64,000 nucleotides of DNA, from positions 1 through 64,000 of the forward strand of contig CAWBBX010000135.1 in the NCBI GenBank assembly GCA_963787005.1, written 5' to 3'. This document shows positions 54,958 through 64,000 of this stretch, in pieces (position 1 is the stretch's first letter; the number at the start of each line of letters is the position of its first letter). A model generated the notes under the pieces. The model saw only the letters and a list, made by a program, of their open reading frames with translations. It had not been told where the DNA came from and made no database searches. The stretch is from FEN-1297 sp963787005. GTDB lineage: Bacteria; Bacteroidota; Ignavibacteria; Ignavibacteriales; Ignavibacteriaceae. A program made the position numbers and the translations under genes.

Positions 54958-55381
54958 TGTGCCCTCTCAAGTTATTTAAACAAAATAACTTTTTATTTTT
55001 ACAGTAAACATCAAAAAATTAGTTTAAAAGAATTTAATAGTCAATTGTCTCGTGGATGTTTTTGAATACGTATAAAAAGGATTAACACCCTATTATAATT
55101 AATATATATATTTTAAAATAAATTAATAATTATAATAAAGGTGTTAATATGTTTATAAATATATAAACCCCTTGCAGGAACACCTATGCGGAATAATTTT
55201 CTAAAATATTTTGTTAATAATAAGTTGATAAGAAGGGCTTATTAACACACAGTTGTTTAACAGTTTGTTTTCAACAATCAAAAACCAAATTATTAACAAG
55301 ATACCAACATGAAAAAATATTTTATTATAAAAAAAATAGCCCGCCGGGGGCTATTTTATAGGTTTTATATAAATATTATTT
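54958..55381. other. oriC candidate A: A/T-rich region between dnaA and the lipoprotein gene
   Basis: 424 bases without a gene. A 68-bp A/T-only-like hairpin spans 55081-55148 (ATTAACACC mirrored by GGTGTTAAT, with TATTATAATTAAT and its near-complement inside), a good candidate DNA-unwinding element. ATTAACAC recurs at 55241. No exact TTATCCACA box was found here. Confidence 0.5.
55335..55355 (-). terminator. Terminator of dnaA
   Basis: AATAGCCC (55335-55342) and GGGCTATT (55348-55355) pair with loop GCCGG; on the minus strand a T-rich run follows. Confidence 0.8.
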
Positions 55382-56785
55382 TTAAGAGCAGCTTATCTCT
55401 ATGCTGTTTCGCAAAGTATCGATAGTATCTTTTAAGGATATATCTGAAGCTTTTGACTGCTCTATCGAAGAACAGGAGTGAATAACGGTTGAGTGGTCTC
55501 TTCCTCCGAAATGCAGACCGATAGTTTTTAAAGAGGATTTAGTTAATTCTTTAGAGAGATACATTGCTATCTGTCTTGCCATAACTATCTCTTTCTTTCT
55601 AGTCTTGTCCCTAATCTTGTTCTCATCCACTTTAAAATAATCGCACACAGCCTTTGTAATACTGTCTATGGTGATGTTTACTTTTCTGTCCGTAGCAATT
55701 TCTTTAACCGTTTTCTTCGCGAGTTCGAGGTTGATTTCTTTAGAATTAAGAGAGGCGTTGGCAAGAAGTTTTATAAGACAACCCTCTAACTCCCTGATAT
55801 TGGAGGTAATGTTACTGGCGATGTATTCCAATATCTCGTTAGAGATTGTCATACCGTAGTCTTCCGCCTTCCTTTTAAGGATGGCGATCCTTGTCTCCAA
55901 TTCAGGAGGCTGAATATCAGCCGTAAGTCCCCACTGGAACCTGGATATAAGCCGGTCGTCCAGACCCTTAAGATCTTTCGGCGGCTTATCGCTGGAAAGC
56001 ACTATCTGTTTCCTCAACTGGTGCAGTGTGTTAAATATGTGGAAAAAAAGATCCTGCGTCTTTTCTTTGCCGATCAGGAACTGAATGTCGTCGATTATTA
56101 GAACATCCATGCCCCTGTAGAAACTTGAGAATTCGTTAACGCTGTTAGACTGTATCGCCTCGACGAACTCCACGGTAAAGATGTCTGAAGAAAGATAGAT
56201 TACCCTCTTCTCCGGGAAGTTACTGAGTATTTTGTTGCCTATGGCCTGAATGAGATGCGTTTTTCCGAGCCCCACTCCGCCATATACGAAAAGCGGATTA
56301 AAAGAGGTTCCACCGGGATTGTCGCTTATTGCTCCCGCCGCTGCCCTTGCCAACTGGTTCCCCTCGCCTTTTATAAAGTTATCGAAAGTGTATCTCGGAT
56401 TAAGGTATGATTCGAATTTATTATCTGCGACTTCTTCATTAATTTGAACGTTGTTTTTTTCAACAGGTGCGGGCCGAACCGTTTCTTCTATTTCCGGTTC
56501 TTTTTCGCTTGAGATTATGTACGCGAGCCTTCCGTCGGCGCCGAGCACGTCGTGTATGGTTCTTGTAATGAGTGTGTTATAGTGTTCATCTATCCATTCC
56601 CAGAAAAATTGGCTGGGAAGCTGAATTTTAAGGATATTATCATCCAGGGCCGTCGGCTTAATGGGCACAAACCAGGTGTTATAGGTCATCAGCGTTACGT
56701 TGTCTTTTATGAGTTTAAGACACTCTCTCCAGACCGAAACGTGATTGAGCGAAACGCTGGTTTCAACAGTATTGGAATTAATCAT
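55382..56785 (-). CDS. dnaA: Chromosomal replication initiator DnaA
   Basis: 467 residues. N-terminal DnaB-interaction domain, linker (~98-125), AAA+ domain with Walker A GGVGLGKT (169-176) and Walker B VLIIDDIQFL, and C-terminal HTH with the DnaA signature GRDHSTVIHSCSSIE. It binds TTATCCACA boxes and opens oriC; a perfect box lies 244 bases upstream of its start. Divergent from rpmH. Confidence 0.97.
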   Translation of the reverse strand: MINSNTVETSVSLNHVSVWRECLKLIKDNVTLMTYNTWFVPIKPTALDDNILKIQLPSQFFWEWIDEHYNTLITRTIHDVLGADGRLAYIISSEKEPEIEETVRPAPVEKNNVQINEEVADNKFESYLNPRYTFDNFIKGEGNQLARAAAGAISDNPGGTSFNPLFVYGGVGLGKTHLIQAIGNKILSNFPEKRVIYLSSDIFTVEFVEAIQSNSVNEFSSFYRGMDVLIIDDIQFLIGKEKTQDLFFHIFNTLHQLRKQIVLSSDKPPKDLKGLDDRLISRFQWGLTADIQPPELETRIAILKRKAEDYGMTISNEILEYIASNITSNIRELEGCLIKLLANASLNSKEINLELAKKTVKEIATDRKVNITIDSITKAVCDYFKVDENKIRDKTRKKEIVMARQIAMYLSKELTKSSLKTIGLHFGGRDHSTVIHSCSSIEQSKASDISLKDTIDTLRNSIEISCS

Positions 56786-57237
56786 ATTTGCTAGTTTTAC
56801 TTATCAACAATAAAAAAAGTTAGAATTTTGATAAAAACAGAAAAATAATAAATGAATATTTATCTGGCCGGTTGGTTGTTAACAACTTACCAACATTAAA
56901 TAAAAACACGTAAGGGGCTGTTTTTAAGACAATTAACACCATCTCCCTTAAGTTTACACACAAAAATCAAAATATCATGTGGTGGTTTTAGTGTGGTTTT
57001 GGTTGTGAAACGTTTTCACGAAGAAAAGTTATCCACAAAATATAAACAGCCGTCTTTGCTATTTACCCGTGTGAAAAAATATAAAGTATTGGGGCGCGGC
57101 GCAAATTAATCTCTTTAAAATCCGCAATAAAAATTTGTACAAAGAAAATGTGTTACGATAAAATAGAAATTTATATCTTGTAAGTTTTTGACGTATTGCT
57201 TATTTTTAAAGTCTTTTTGACATAAGGAGTGAAATAA
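56786..57237. other. oriC candidate B: dnaA-rpmH intergenic region with DnaA boxes
   Basis: 452 bases. A perfect DnaA box TTATCCACA is at 57029-57037; single-mismatch boxes are TTATCAACA (56801-56809), TTACACACA (56954-56962) and TGTGAAAAA (57070-57078, reverse). Many further TGTGG/CCACA-like words occur. It also carries the divergent dnaA and rpmH promoters, not individually identified. Confidence 0.55.
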
Positions 57238-57384
57238 ATGAAAAGAACGTTTCAGCCAAGCAACAGAAAACGTAAAAATAAACACGGCTTCAGAGAAAGA
57301 ATGAAGACGAAAAACGGCAGGAAAGTACTTGCCAGAAGAAGAGCCAGAGGCAGAAAGAAGTTGACCGTAAGCGATGAGAAATAG
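57238..57384 (+). CDS. rpmH: 50S ribosomal protein L34
   Basis: 48 residues, MKRTFQPSNRKRKNKHGFR ... RRRARGRKKLTVSDEK, matching L34 closely. AAGGAG sits 10 bases before the ATG. First gene of the conserved rpmH-rnpA-yidD-yidC operon, divergent from dnaA; it is cotranscribed with rnpA (5-base gap). Confidence 0.98.
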   Translation: MKRTFQPSNRKRKNKHGFRERMKTKNGRKVLARRRARGRKKLTVSDEK

Positions 57385-57389
57385 ATCCC

Positions 57390-57788
57390 TTGAAACACCA
57401 GGGACTTTCTGCTACCGAAAGAATTAAGAGCAGAAAAGGTTTTGAGGAAATATATTCCGACGGCAGAATAATGTTTTCCTCCGATAAAAAAATTAAGGCT
57501 GTTTATGTATTGAAAACCGGTTCGGACAAACCCGGGATAAAAATTGCCGCGGCCGTTTCCAAAAAATCCGGTATTGCTGTGTGGAGAAACCGGGTTAAGC
57601 GTCTCATCAGAGAATCGTACAGGTTGAATAAAGGTATTCTCTCCGATGAGTGTACGGGAAAAGGCGTTATGCTCATGATAGTCTTTTCTCCCGGCGCGCT
57701 TAGCGAGAAGCTCAATAAAAAGCTGGTTCTCGAAGACATCTTGCCGGGCGTTTTGGATGTTATGAATAAAATAAAAAGCAGATTATAA
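57390..57788 (+). CDS. rnpA: Ribonuclease P protein component
   Basis: 132 residues from a TTG start 5 bases past the rpmH stop. Conserved RNase P motif WRNRVKRLIRESYR (~residues 70-83) and VSKKSG. Partner of the RNase P RNA in tRNA 5' processing. Lack of a Shine-Dalgarno sequence and the tight spacing suggest translation coupled to rpmH. Confidence 0.93.
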   Translation: MKHQGLSATERIKSRKGFEEIYSDGRIMFSSDKKIKAVYVLKTGSDKPGIKIAAAVSKKSGIAVWRNRVKRLIRESYRLNKGILSDECTGKGVMLMIVFSPGALSEKLNKKLVLEDILPGVLDVMNKIKSRL

Positions 57789-57997
57789 TGCGGAAAATAT
57801 TTGTTTTCCTCATAAGAGTTTATCAAAGATTGATTTCTCCGTTGTTTCCGCCCTCTTGCCGTTTTTATCCCACCTGTTCGGAATATGCAGTTCAAGCCGT
57901 TACAAAATACGGTATATTTAAAGGAGGAGTTAAAGCGGTGTGGCGGATATTAAGATGTAATCCTTTTAACAAGGGGGGATACGATCCCCTAGACTAA
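57788..57997 (+). CDS. yidD: Membrane protein insertion efficiency factor YidD
   Basis: 69 residues with the family core SCRFYPTCSEYAVQAVTKYG and RILRCNPFNKGGYDPLD, including the conserved cysteines. The ATG overlaps the rnpA stop by one base (TAATG). Helps YidC-dependent insertion. Confidence 0.96.
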   Translation: MRKIFVFLIRVYQRLISPLFPPSCRFYPTCSEYAVQAVTKYGIFKGGVKAVWRILRCNPFNKGGYDPLD

Positions 57998-58008
57998 TGG
58001 AAATTTAG

Positions 58009-59908
58009 ATGGATAAAAAAGCGACACTGGGATTTGTGCTGATAGGCGCAATATTAATTATTTGGCTGTTCATGAACACGCCCAAGCCGGTAGAACAACC
58101 CGCCGGCGGAACAGATACAACACAAACTGCCGCCGCCGATACTTTAGTAAAAAAAATGCCTGCGAAAAAAGAAGTTCCCGCAAAGAAAACTTTGCCCAAG
58201 CAGGAAGCCGCGCGAAAACAAACAGAACAAGACAGCCTAAGTCTCGGTAAATACTTTACCAGAGCAAAGGGAAAAGGGAAAATAATTACGGTCGATAATT
58301 CCGTTGTTCGACTTGAGATAACCACGCTCGGCGGAGACATAAAAAAATATTACCTGAAAAAATTCAAAAATTGGTATTCCGCACACAGCGATTCAAGCAA
58401 GGATTTTTATTCGACGCACGTGCAGCTAGTGAATTATCCCGAGGGAGGCGGGGGGCCGGATTTGGCTTTCGTATCTTCAGACGGCAAGGCGATAAACACA
58501 TCTCTGCTTGATTTTCAAACAAACGCCGACAAAGCCAACTACAAACTTACCGGAAAGGACTCTCTTTCTCTTTCATTTACATCTTAAAGTAGACAAGAAT
58601 AAATATATAAGAAAAACCTATACGTTTTACGGTGACAAATACAACATGAAGGTCAGCGTACAGCTCGCCGGAATGAACGATATTATCAGCAACAACGATT
58701 TTGACGTTCTCTGGAAAAAGGGGATGCGCTTCGTGGAGGAAAACTCGGTTGATGAGGCGCTGTACTCCAACGCCAGCGCTTTTTACGGCGGCGAGCACGT
58801 GGTGGTGGACGCGTCCAAGGTTGGCGATAAAGTCGAAAAGGATTTCAACGGCCGCGTCAGCTGGGTTGCTGCCAGGAATAAATATTTTGCTACTATCCTG
58901 GCTCCGCAGACTCCTTCAGAGGTTGACGGCGCATACGTCGAAGGCAATAAGGTTGCGTATCCAAATAACGGCGAACGCGCATACTATAATATAAGGCTAA
59001 TCGTTCCTTTTAAGAACACCGACCTGGAGACAAAAAATTTCAATCTGTTTATAGGGCCCGTCGATTACGATCAGTTGAAAACATACGGCCATCATTTCGA
59101 AGCGATTGTTGAATTCGGCAGCATCTTCGGTGTTAAATTCCTGGTTCAGCCCATTGCAGAATACGTTCTTCTCCCGCTGTTCAATTTTCTGCATACATTT
59201 ATTCCTAATTACGGTTTTGTAATAATCGTCTTCTCATTGATAATTAAGCTGGTGCTCTATCCTCTTACCAAATCGAGCTATCAGTCGATGAAGAAGATGC
59301 AGCTCCTGCAGCCGAAGATTGCCGAGCTGAAGGAAAAGATGAAAGACGATCCGCAGAAGCTGAACAAAGAGACGATGAAGCTTTATTCTACGTACGGCGT
59401 AAATCCGGCCGGCGGGTGTCTCCCGCTTGTACTGCAGATGCCGATATTCATCGCCTTGTGGGGACTGTTTAAAGTCGCAATAGAATTGAGGCAGCAGCCG
59501 TTCATCTTCTGGATAACGGATCTTTCAAGACCCGACGTTATCTATCATATGTCGTTTAAACTTCCTTTCTTCGGCATTAACGAGATCAGCGGTCTTGCTG
59601 TTTTAATGGGCGTAGCAACCTTTGTTCAGCAGAAAATGACAGTAAAAGATCCCAAGCAGGCGGCACTCGTTTACGTAATGCCGATCTTCCTTACACTGCT
59701 GTTCATGAGCTTCCCGTCGGGACTAAACCTTTATTACCTGATGTTTAACGTTTTTTCTATCGCCCAGCAGTATTATATTAATCATCAGCATGACGGCATG
59801 GAACTGCAACCGGTTAAGAACCCGAAGAAGTCTAAGGGATTTATGTCTAAGATGATGGATGCCGCCGAGCAGAATGCCAAGACTCAGCAGCAGCGAAAAA
59901 AACGATAA
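58009..59908 (+). CDS. yidC: Membrane protein insertase YidC (frame broken near 58580)
   Basis: The first frame gives an N-terminal helix (DKKATLGFVLIGAILIIWLF), a lysine/proline-rich linker and the start of the periplasmic beta domain, ending at 58587. The second frame carries LKVDKNKYIRKTYTFYGDKY onward through the rest of the periplasmic domain and the conserved five-helix core (NYGFVIIVFSLIIKLVLYPLT, GGCLPLVLQMPIFIALWGLF) to 59908. Dropping one base between 58575 and 58585 joins them into a ~632-residue YidC. Because YidC is essential, an error in the sequence is more likely than a real mutation. C-terminal KTQQQRKKR is the ribosome-contacting basic tail. Confidence 0.9.
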
Positions 59909-59928
59909 TGTTTTAACTATATTTTTTC

Positions 59929-59953
59929 ATGCCGGCGCTGCTGCCGCCGGCAT
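59929..59953. terminator. GC-rich hairpin between yidC and the patatin gene
   Basis: ATGCCGGCG (59929-59937) and CGCCGGCAT (59945-59953) pair with a 7-base loop. There is no T run, so attenuation or a small repeat is as likely as termination. Confidence 0.45.
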
Positions 59954-59965
59954 AAATTATAATAC

Positions 59966-62677
59966 ATGTCTAAACTGAAAAAAATATTTCCGCTCTTTAT
60001 TTCTCTTCTCCTTATTAACGTTTCGTTCCCCCAAAAAATTATTACCATTAATGCCGAATACAGGATAAAAAAGCTTCCTTTCGGATTAAATGAAGAAGTG
60101 CCGGAGCCTTATCCGGTAGTAGCTTTGGCGCTGAGCGGCGGCGGCGCGCGCGGATTGGCGCAAATTGGGGTGCTCAGGGCCCTGCACCAGGCCGGTATTA
60201 ATTTCGATATCATCGCCGGGACTAGTATGGGAAGCATTGTGGGCGGGCTTTATGCCGCAGGCTACAGTATAGATAAAATTGATTCTATTGCCGTTAACAC
60301 GGATTGGGATCTTCTCCTCGCTTCGGACAGGGAAACCAACAGACGCGAGCTTTTCGTCGATCAGAAAGTTACGGAGGACAAGGCGGTATTTTCTCTTAGG
60401 TTGAACGGCCTGAAACCAGAACTGCCTACATCGCTGAGCAACGGACAAAAAATTTCAGGATTTTTAAATTTGCTGGCACTGCAGGCTCCGGTACATGCCG
60501 ATTCCGATTTTGACAGGCTTCGAGAAAAATTCAGAGCGGTTTGTACGAACCTGATAACAGGCGACGCCGTAATTTTGGACAAAGGATCCTTAAGCCGGGC
60601 CATGCGCGCAAGCTCTAGCGTTTCATTTTTTCTTTCCCCGGTTCAGTATGATTCCCTAACGCTGATCGACGGCGGATTGGTTGCAAACATTCCGGCCAAA
60701 ATAGCAAGGGAACTCGGCGGAGATTATGTCCTGGCGGTTAACACTACCAGCGAACTTCACCCAAGGGGTGAGCTTTCGCTTCCATGGGAAATAGCCGACC
60801 AGGTTGTAAGCATACCCATGATGCACCTCAACCAGATTCAGCTCCAATCAGCCAATGACGTAATAACTCCGGATCTTGACGATACCGATCTCGTCGATTT
60901 TAATAATGTGGACTCTCTTATAAAAAAAGGCTACGACGCGGCGTCAAGACAGATAAAAAACATTAAGGCTTCTATCGACTCGGTGTTTATAAAGAAGACC
61001 GGGCAGAAAGAGTTTTATGTTAACAATATCCGGCTGGACAGTTCCGACTCCGGACCGGGCCGGGACTATCTTGTAAAATATTCCATGATGGACTCTGTCT
61101 CCAGCCTGGAAATCACAAGAGACATGTATTCTATTTTTGACGAAGGCTCGTACCAAAACATCAAAACCGTAATAAAGGAAGAAAAAAATTATTCGACAGT
61201 AGGTTTTATTTTAGTTCCCAATCCTCCCGTGAATAAAGTAAAGGTGAGCGGAGTTACAATATTTGATACCGCAGAAGTGAATAATATGTTTAGTAGACTG
61301 GCAGGGGGGCCGTATAATCCGAAGAAACTGGCGAATAAAATTATCGATTTGATGAGGATGTACAGGGGCGAAGGCTATTCTCTGGCCGATGTAAAGAATA
61401 TAGATTTTGACCGGAACAGAGGAATCATTACTGTTTCTATTGACGAGGGAAAAATAGACCGTATAGAGGTAACGGGAAACCATTTTACAAACAAATCCGT
61501 TATAACAAGAGAAATTTCTGTGAGGGACGGTTCGTATTTTAATTATAACGAGATTAAGGATGCACTTACTAATCTCAGAAGCACCAACTTATTTGACGAC
61601 GTTTACATTTCGCTGGCAAGGAAAGATAACAAGAACATACTGGATGTAAGCGTTGAGGAAAAAGCAGCGAGCCTTTTGAGGGTCGGCTTCCGGGCCGATA
61701 ACGAAAACAAGGCTCAGATTAATCTCGATATTGTCGACGAAAACCTATTCGGTACCGGAACCGAGCTTGGACTTCTTCTCTCAGGCGGAACACGCACGCG
61801 TTCGTATATACTCGAACAGAAATCGAACAGGATTTTTAATACGTATTTAACGTATAAGATAAACGCCTTTTATAAATTTAACGACGTCAACACTTACTCC
61901 AACGTTGCGGCCGGATCGGATCTGGACTTTTCCAGGCAAAAAAGCGGCGAATACAGGCAGATATTTTACGGGGGTGCCGTATCGGTAGGAACCCAGGTGC
62001 AGAAATTCGGAAATCTGATTTTCGAGGGAAAATATCAAGTGAACCAGGTTAAGAACATCAGCAATAATATCGTTAAGCCGTATAAAACCAAGATAGTAAC
62101 CCTAAGTGCGAGCTCTACAATAGATACTCAGAATAAATATCCCTATCCTACCAAAGGAATTTACTTCAACGGCGTTTATGAAACGGCCAACGCTATTCTG
62201 GGCGGCGAAATCGGTTATACAAAATTCGATTTTCAGTACAAGAATTATTTTACTATAAGCGGAGTTGGAACATTTACCCCAAAGGTGGAGCTCGGATTTG
62301 CCGATAAGACACTTCCTTTGAGCGAACAATTTTCGCTCGGCGGGCAAAATTCCTTCTTCGGAATGCGGGATTATGAATTCAGAGGAAGGCAAATCTTTCT
62401 GGCCTCTCTTCAGTACAGGTATAAACTCCCGGTAAAAATATTTTTCGATACCTATTTAAAATTCAGGTACGATCTCGGGTCCACATGGCAGGAACAGGAA
62501 GAAATAAGATTTAAAGATTTAAGACATGGTTTGGGCGCGGCTCTTTCTTTTGATACACCAATCGGGCCGGCCGAATTTTCCGTAGGAAGAAGTTTCCTTT
62601 TTGTTAAGGATCTTCCGGGCAACCCTCTAAGCTTCGGCGACGTTTACTTTTATTTTTCGGTTGGTTATTATTATTAA
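59966..62677 (+). CDS. Patatin-like phospholipase fused to POTRA/BamA-type beta-barrel (PlpD-like)
   Basis: 903 residues with a signal peptide (1-22). Patatin domain: oxyanion loop GGGARG (58-63), nucleophile S87 in GTSMG, catalytic D235 in DGG. Then one or two POTRA-like modules (~420-580; KVSGVTIFDTAEVNNMFSRL, RIEVTGNHFTNKSVI) and a C-terminal Omp85 barrel ending FYFSVGYYY. This is the type Vd secretion/PlpD arrangement: an outer-membrane lipase. No signs of truncation. Its gene follows yidC by 57 bases. Confidence 0.93.
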   Translation: MSKLKKIFPLFISLLLINVSFPQKIITINAEYRIKKLPFGLNEEVPEPYPVVALALSGGGARGLAQIGVLRALHQAGINFDIIAGTSMGSIVGGLYAAGYSIDKIDSIAVNTDWDLLLASDRETNRRELFVDQKVTEDKAVFSLRLNGLKPELPTSLSNGQKISGFLNLLALQAPVHADSDFDRLREKFRAVCTNLITGDAVILDKGSLSRAMRASSSVSFFLSPVQYDSLTLIDGGLVANIPAKIARELGGDYVLAVNTTSELHPRGELSLPWEIADQVVSIPMMHLNQIQLQSANDVITPDLDDTDLVDFNNVDSLIKKGYDAASRQIKNIKASIDSVFIKKTGQKEFYVNNIRLDSSDSGPGRDYLVKYSMMDSVSSLEITRDMYSIFDEGSYQNIKTVIKEEKNYSTVGFILVPNPPVNKVKVSGVTIFDTAEVNNMFSRLAGGPYNPKKLANKIIDLMRMYRGEGYSLADVKNIDFDRNRGIITVSIDEGKIDRIEVTGNHFTNKSVITREISVRDGSYFNYNEIKDALTNLRSTNLFDDVYISLARKDNKNILDVSVEEKAASLLRVGFRADNENKAQINLDIVDENLFGTGTELGLLLSGGTRTRSYILEQKSNRIFNTYLTYKINAFYKFNDVNTYSNVAAGSDLDFSRQKSGEYRQIFYGGAVSVGTQVQKFGNLIFEGKYQVNQVKNISNNIVKPYKTKIVTLSASSTIDTQNKYPYPTKGIYFNGVYETANAILGGEIGYTKFDFQYKNYFTISGVGTFTPKVELGFADKTLPLSEQFSLGGQNSFFGMRDYEFRGRQIFLASLQYRYKLPVKIFFDTYLKFRYDLGSTWQEQEEIRFKDLRHGLGAALSFDTPIGPAEFSVGRSFLFVKDLPGNPLSFGDVYFYFSVGYYY

Positions 62678-62680
62678 GGG

Positions 62681-63229
62681 CTAATGACCTTCTCGTCTAA
62701 ACTTCTCTCCGAGTATCTGAAAAGATCTTTCCATCTCCGCGTTTCCCAGCCTCTTATAAATGCCGACAAGAGCGAAGCAGAGCTCACTTTTTTGATCAAC
62801 GGTTTTTAATCCGTCGTGGATTGCGACAACGATATCATCGAGGTTGGGTTTGTTGAAGTCAGGGTTATACATGTTTGCTATCGCGATGTAGGGCTCGTGC
62901 GTGGTCGGTTCGGATTCGGCCGCTTTCTTAAAATAATAAAGGGCTTTGTCGTGATGCTTGGAGTAAGATGATATTGACGAGAAGACCTGGCCGACGCAAT
63001 AGCTTATCGGGTACCGCAGGCCGGGAAACTCACGGCAGACTTTGTCTGCGAACATTGATATCTCGTCGGTCGACAGCGCCTTGTTGCGAAGGAGGGTTTT
63101 ATAAATCTCCTGGTCGGTAATCCTAACCGCTATAGCGGTACGGAAAGCGTCGAAAAGTTCGTCGGGAGAGTTGGATAGTTGAAATATCTTTTCTATTTCT
63201 TTTGTGATTTGTTCCGACATATCATTCAA
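62681..63229 (-). CDS. TPR-like helical protein of unknown function
   Basis: 182 residues, all helical, with at least one recognisable TPR-type pair (KALYYFKKAAESEPTTHEPYIAIANMY). Convergent with the patatin gene, 3 bases between stops. Function unknown. Confidence 0.75.
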   Translation of the reverse strand: MNDMSEQITKEIEKIFQLSNSPDELFDAFRTAIAVRITDQEIYKTLLRNKALSTDEISMFADKVCREFPGLRYPISYCVGQVFSSISSYSKHHDKALYYFKKAAESEPTTHEPYIAIANMYNPDFNKPNLDDIVVAIHDGLKTVDQKSELCFALVGIYKRLGNAEMERSFQILGEKFRREGH

Positions 63230-63279
63230 ATAATTTAAAGTAAAAACGTATATGCTGCCAGCAAGGTTTTGGAATCATA

Positions 63280-63768
63280 TCAAAGGAGCTTTAATAAATT
63301 CGGCTTTGTAAATCCGGGCAGTTCCGTATCGAACCGAACCGTCAGATTCTTATCCCATTGCTTCTTCTCCGATTCGGTATACTTGTGATCGCCGAGGCTT
63401 GCTATCCTGAAATCTAATAATAAACCTTGATCGTCAAGCACGGCGAAAGCGACAAACACGGAGACGTTAAATTTTTTTCTCCACCTTTCATAAGCCGCCG
63501 CCGCCCTTTTGTTCACAAGCCAAACCGGCTTATGTTTTCCCTTCCAGTCGAGGAAAGCGTTCCTGCCCTTATATTCTATAACGAGATCAGGTTTGTCTTC
63601 TCCTTTTTCCCAGACCTTCTGAAAGCGGTTGTCGCCCCCGAAATCGGCGAACTTTACGCCCCATTGTATCAGCAGGTTTTTACCGTAAATCTCCGCGAGA
63701 TCGTGGAGCTTATAATTTTTTCTGAAATCTGACGCAGATTTGTGTGGATCGAATTCCAGTTCTTTCAT
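63280..63768 (-). CDS. Predicted PD-(D/E)XK-like nuclease-fold protein
   Basis: 162 residues. The central segment KPDLVIEYKGRNAFLDWKGK contains a PD followed by D-W-K, the spacing of the PD-(D/E)XK metal site, and the following KRAAAAYERWRKKF helix fits the fold. A nuclease or Holliday-junction-resolvase-like role is possible, but no experimental family is recognised. Ends 50 bases before the TPR-like gene start, probably cotranscribed. Confidence 0.55.
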   Translation of the reverse strand: MKELEFDPHKSASDFRKNYKLHDLAEIYGKNLLIQWGVKFADFGGDNRFQKVWEKGEDKPDLVIEYKGRNAFLDWKGKHKPVWLVNKRAAAAYERWRKKFNVSVFVAFAVLDDQGLLLDFRIASLGDHKYTESEKKQWDKNLTVRFDTELPGFTKPNLLKLL

Positions 63769-64000
63769 AAAAAATTCAATATAAAAAAATTTTTAGTAAA
63801 TAGATAAATTTCCGCACCGCAGGCGGAGGGATCGAGAGAGCGTCTCAGAAACCCGCGACTAAAAATAACAATTCGGGAATAATAATGAAGTGACGGAAAG
63901 GCGCTGCCATTTCCGCCGATATGGAATTAAATTCTCCAGTAGATATTCCGTTTATTGCACCATAACACGACAAGCCAGAGAACGGCGGTCCAAACGAGTC

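Noticed and set aside
55229..55260. TTATTAACA near 55239 as a DnaA box
   Set aside because: It differs from TTATCCACA at the key CC positions; only counted as part of the A/T-rich region.
58560..58600. Programmed frameshift in yidC
   Set aside because: No slippery heptamer or downstream stem-loop is apparent; yidC is not known to use frameshifting and other genes here show similar one-base breaks.
1..64000. tRNA, rRNA or CRISPR array
   Set aside because: No cloverleaf with a TTC loop, rRNA core sequence or regularly spaced direct repeat was recognised; the palindromes here are dispersed and not arrayed.

Overview
The window looks like a 64 kb contig from a member of Ignavibacteriota (Bacteroidota/Chlorobiota superphylum). 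Two large secreted proteins end in a type IX secretion (T9SS) sorting domain with the NYPNPFNPSTT signature, the DNA is of moderate GC, secreted S8/S9/S41 peptidases are plentiful, and several families of short perfect palindromes lie between genes. The phylum call is inference from these signatures. The first ~650 bases do not match the rest: they are GC-rich, use proteobacterial-style codons, and encode the ends of an ABC-2 exporter (ATPase then permease, minus strand) fused abruptly to the middle of an unrelated methyltransferase gene. This is most likely a chimeric contig end.

Layout. 0.65-3.7 kb: truncated methyltransferase, frame-broken LysR regulator, GNAT acetyltransferase, frame-broken membrane methyltransferase. 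3.9-7.4 kb: POT peptide transporter, then a five-gene thiol/sulfur cluster (membrane rhodanese, DUF2892, membrane thioredoxin, DUF302, thioredoxin). 7.4-16 kb: membrane protein, EamA exporter, dCMP deaminase, RimL-type acetyltransferase, large T9SS-exported cell-wall amidase, DinB protein, frame-broken DUF2156 (MprF-like) gene, ammonium transporter. 16.2-16.9 kb: REP-associated tyrosine transposase (RAYT) framed by 27-bp palindromes. 16.9-29 kb: ferrochelatase, CorA, T9SS subtilase, HemL, AlkB alkane monooxygenase, CpdB-like nucleotidase, ABC-2 exporter. 29-40 kb: Tricorn-like protease, second Y1-type transposase framed by palindromes, serine beta-lactamase-like hydrolase, RRM protein, GNAT, DPP4-like peptidase, octaheme cytochrome c of the hydroxylamine oxidoreductase type. 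40-47 kb: TrpB2, lipoprotein, POT-like transporter, HDOD protein, metallophosphoesterase, Mut7-C RNase.

47.3-62.7 kb is the replication-origin neighbourhood. gyrA, gyrB, a DUF721 gene, recF, dnaN, a small lipoprotein and dnaA lie on the minus strand; rpmH, rnpA, yidD, yidC and a patatin/BamA-like outer-membrane protein diverge on the plus strand. Two gene-free intervals flanking dnaA (54,958-55,381 and 56,786-57,237) are the oriC candidates. The window ends with a TPR-like protein and a possible PD-(D/E)XK nuclease.

Two themes cross the window. (1) At least seven palindromes begin with GTAG and end with CTAC (one copy ends CTGC), the foot sequence known to be read by RAYT transposases; both Y1 transposase genes are bracketed by such elements, and other palindromes are nested inside each other. 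(2) Five genes, including the essential yidC, carry a single-base frame break, four at homopolymer runs, which points to uncorrected sequencing indels rather than gene decay. No rRNA, tRNA or CRISPR array was seen.
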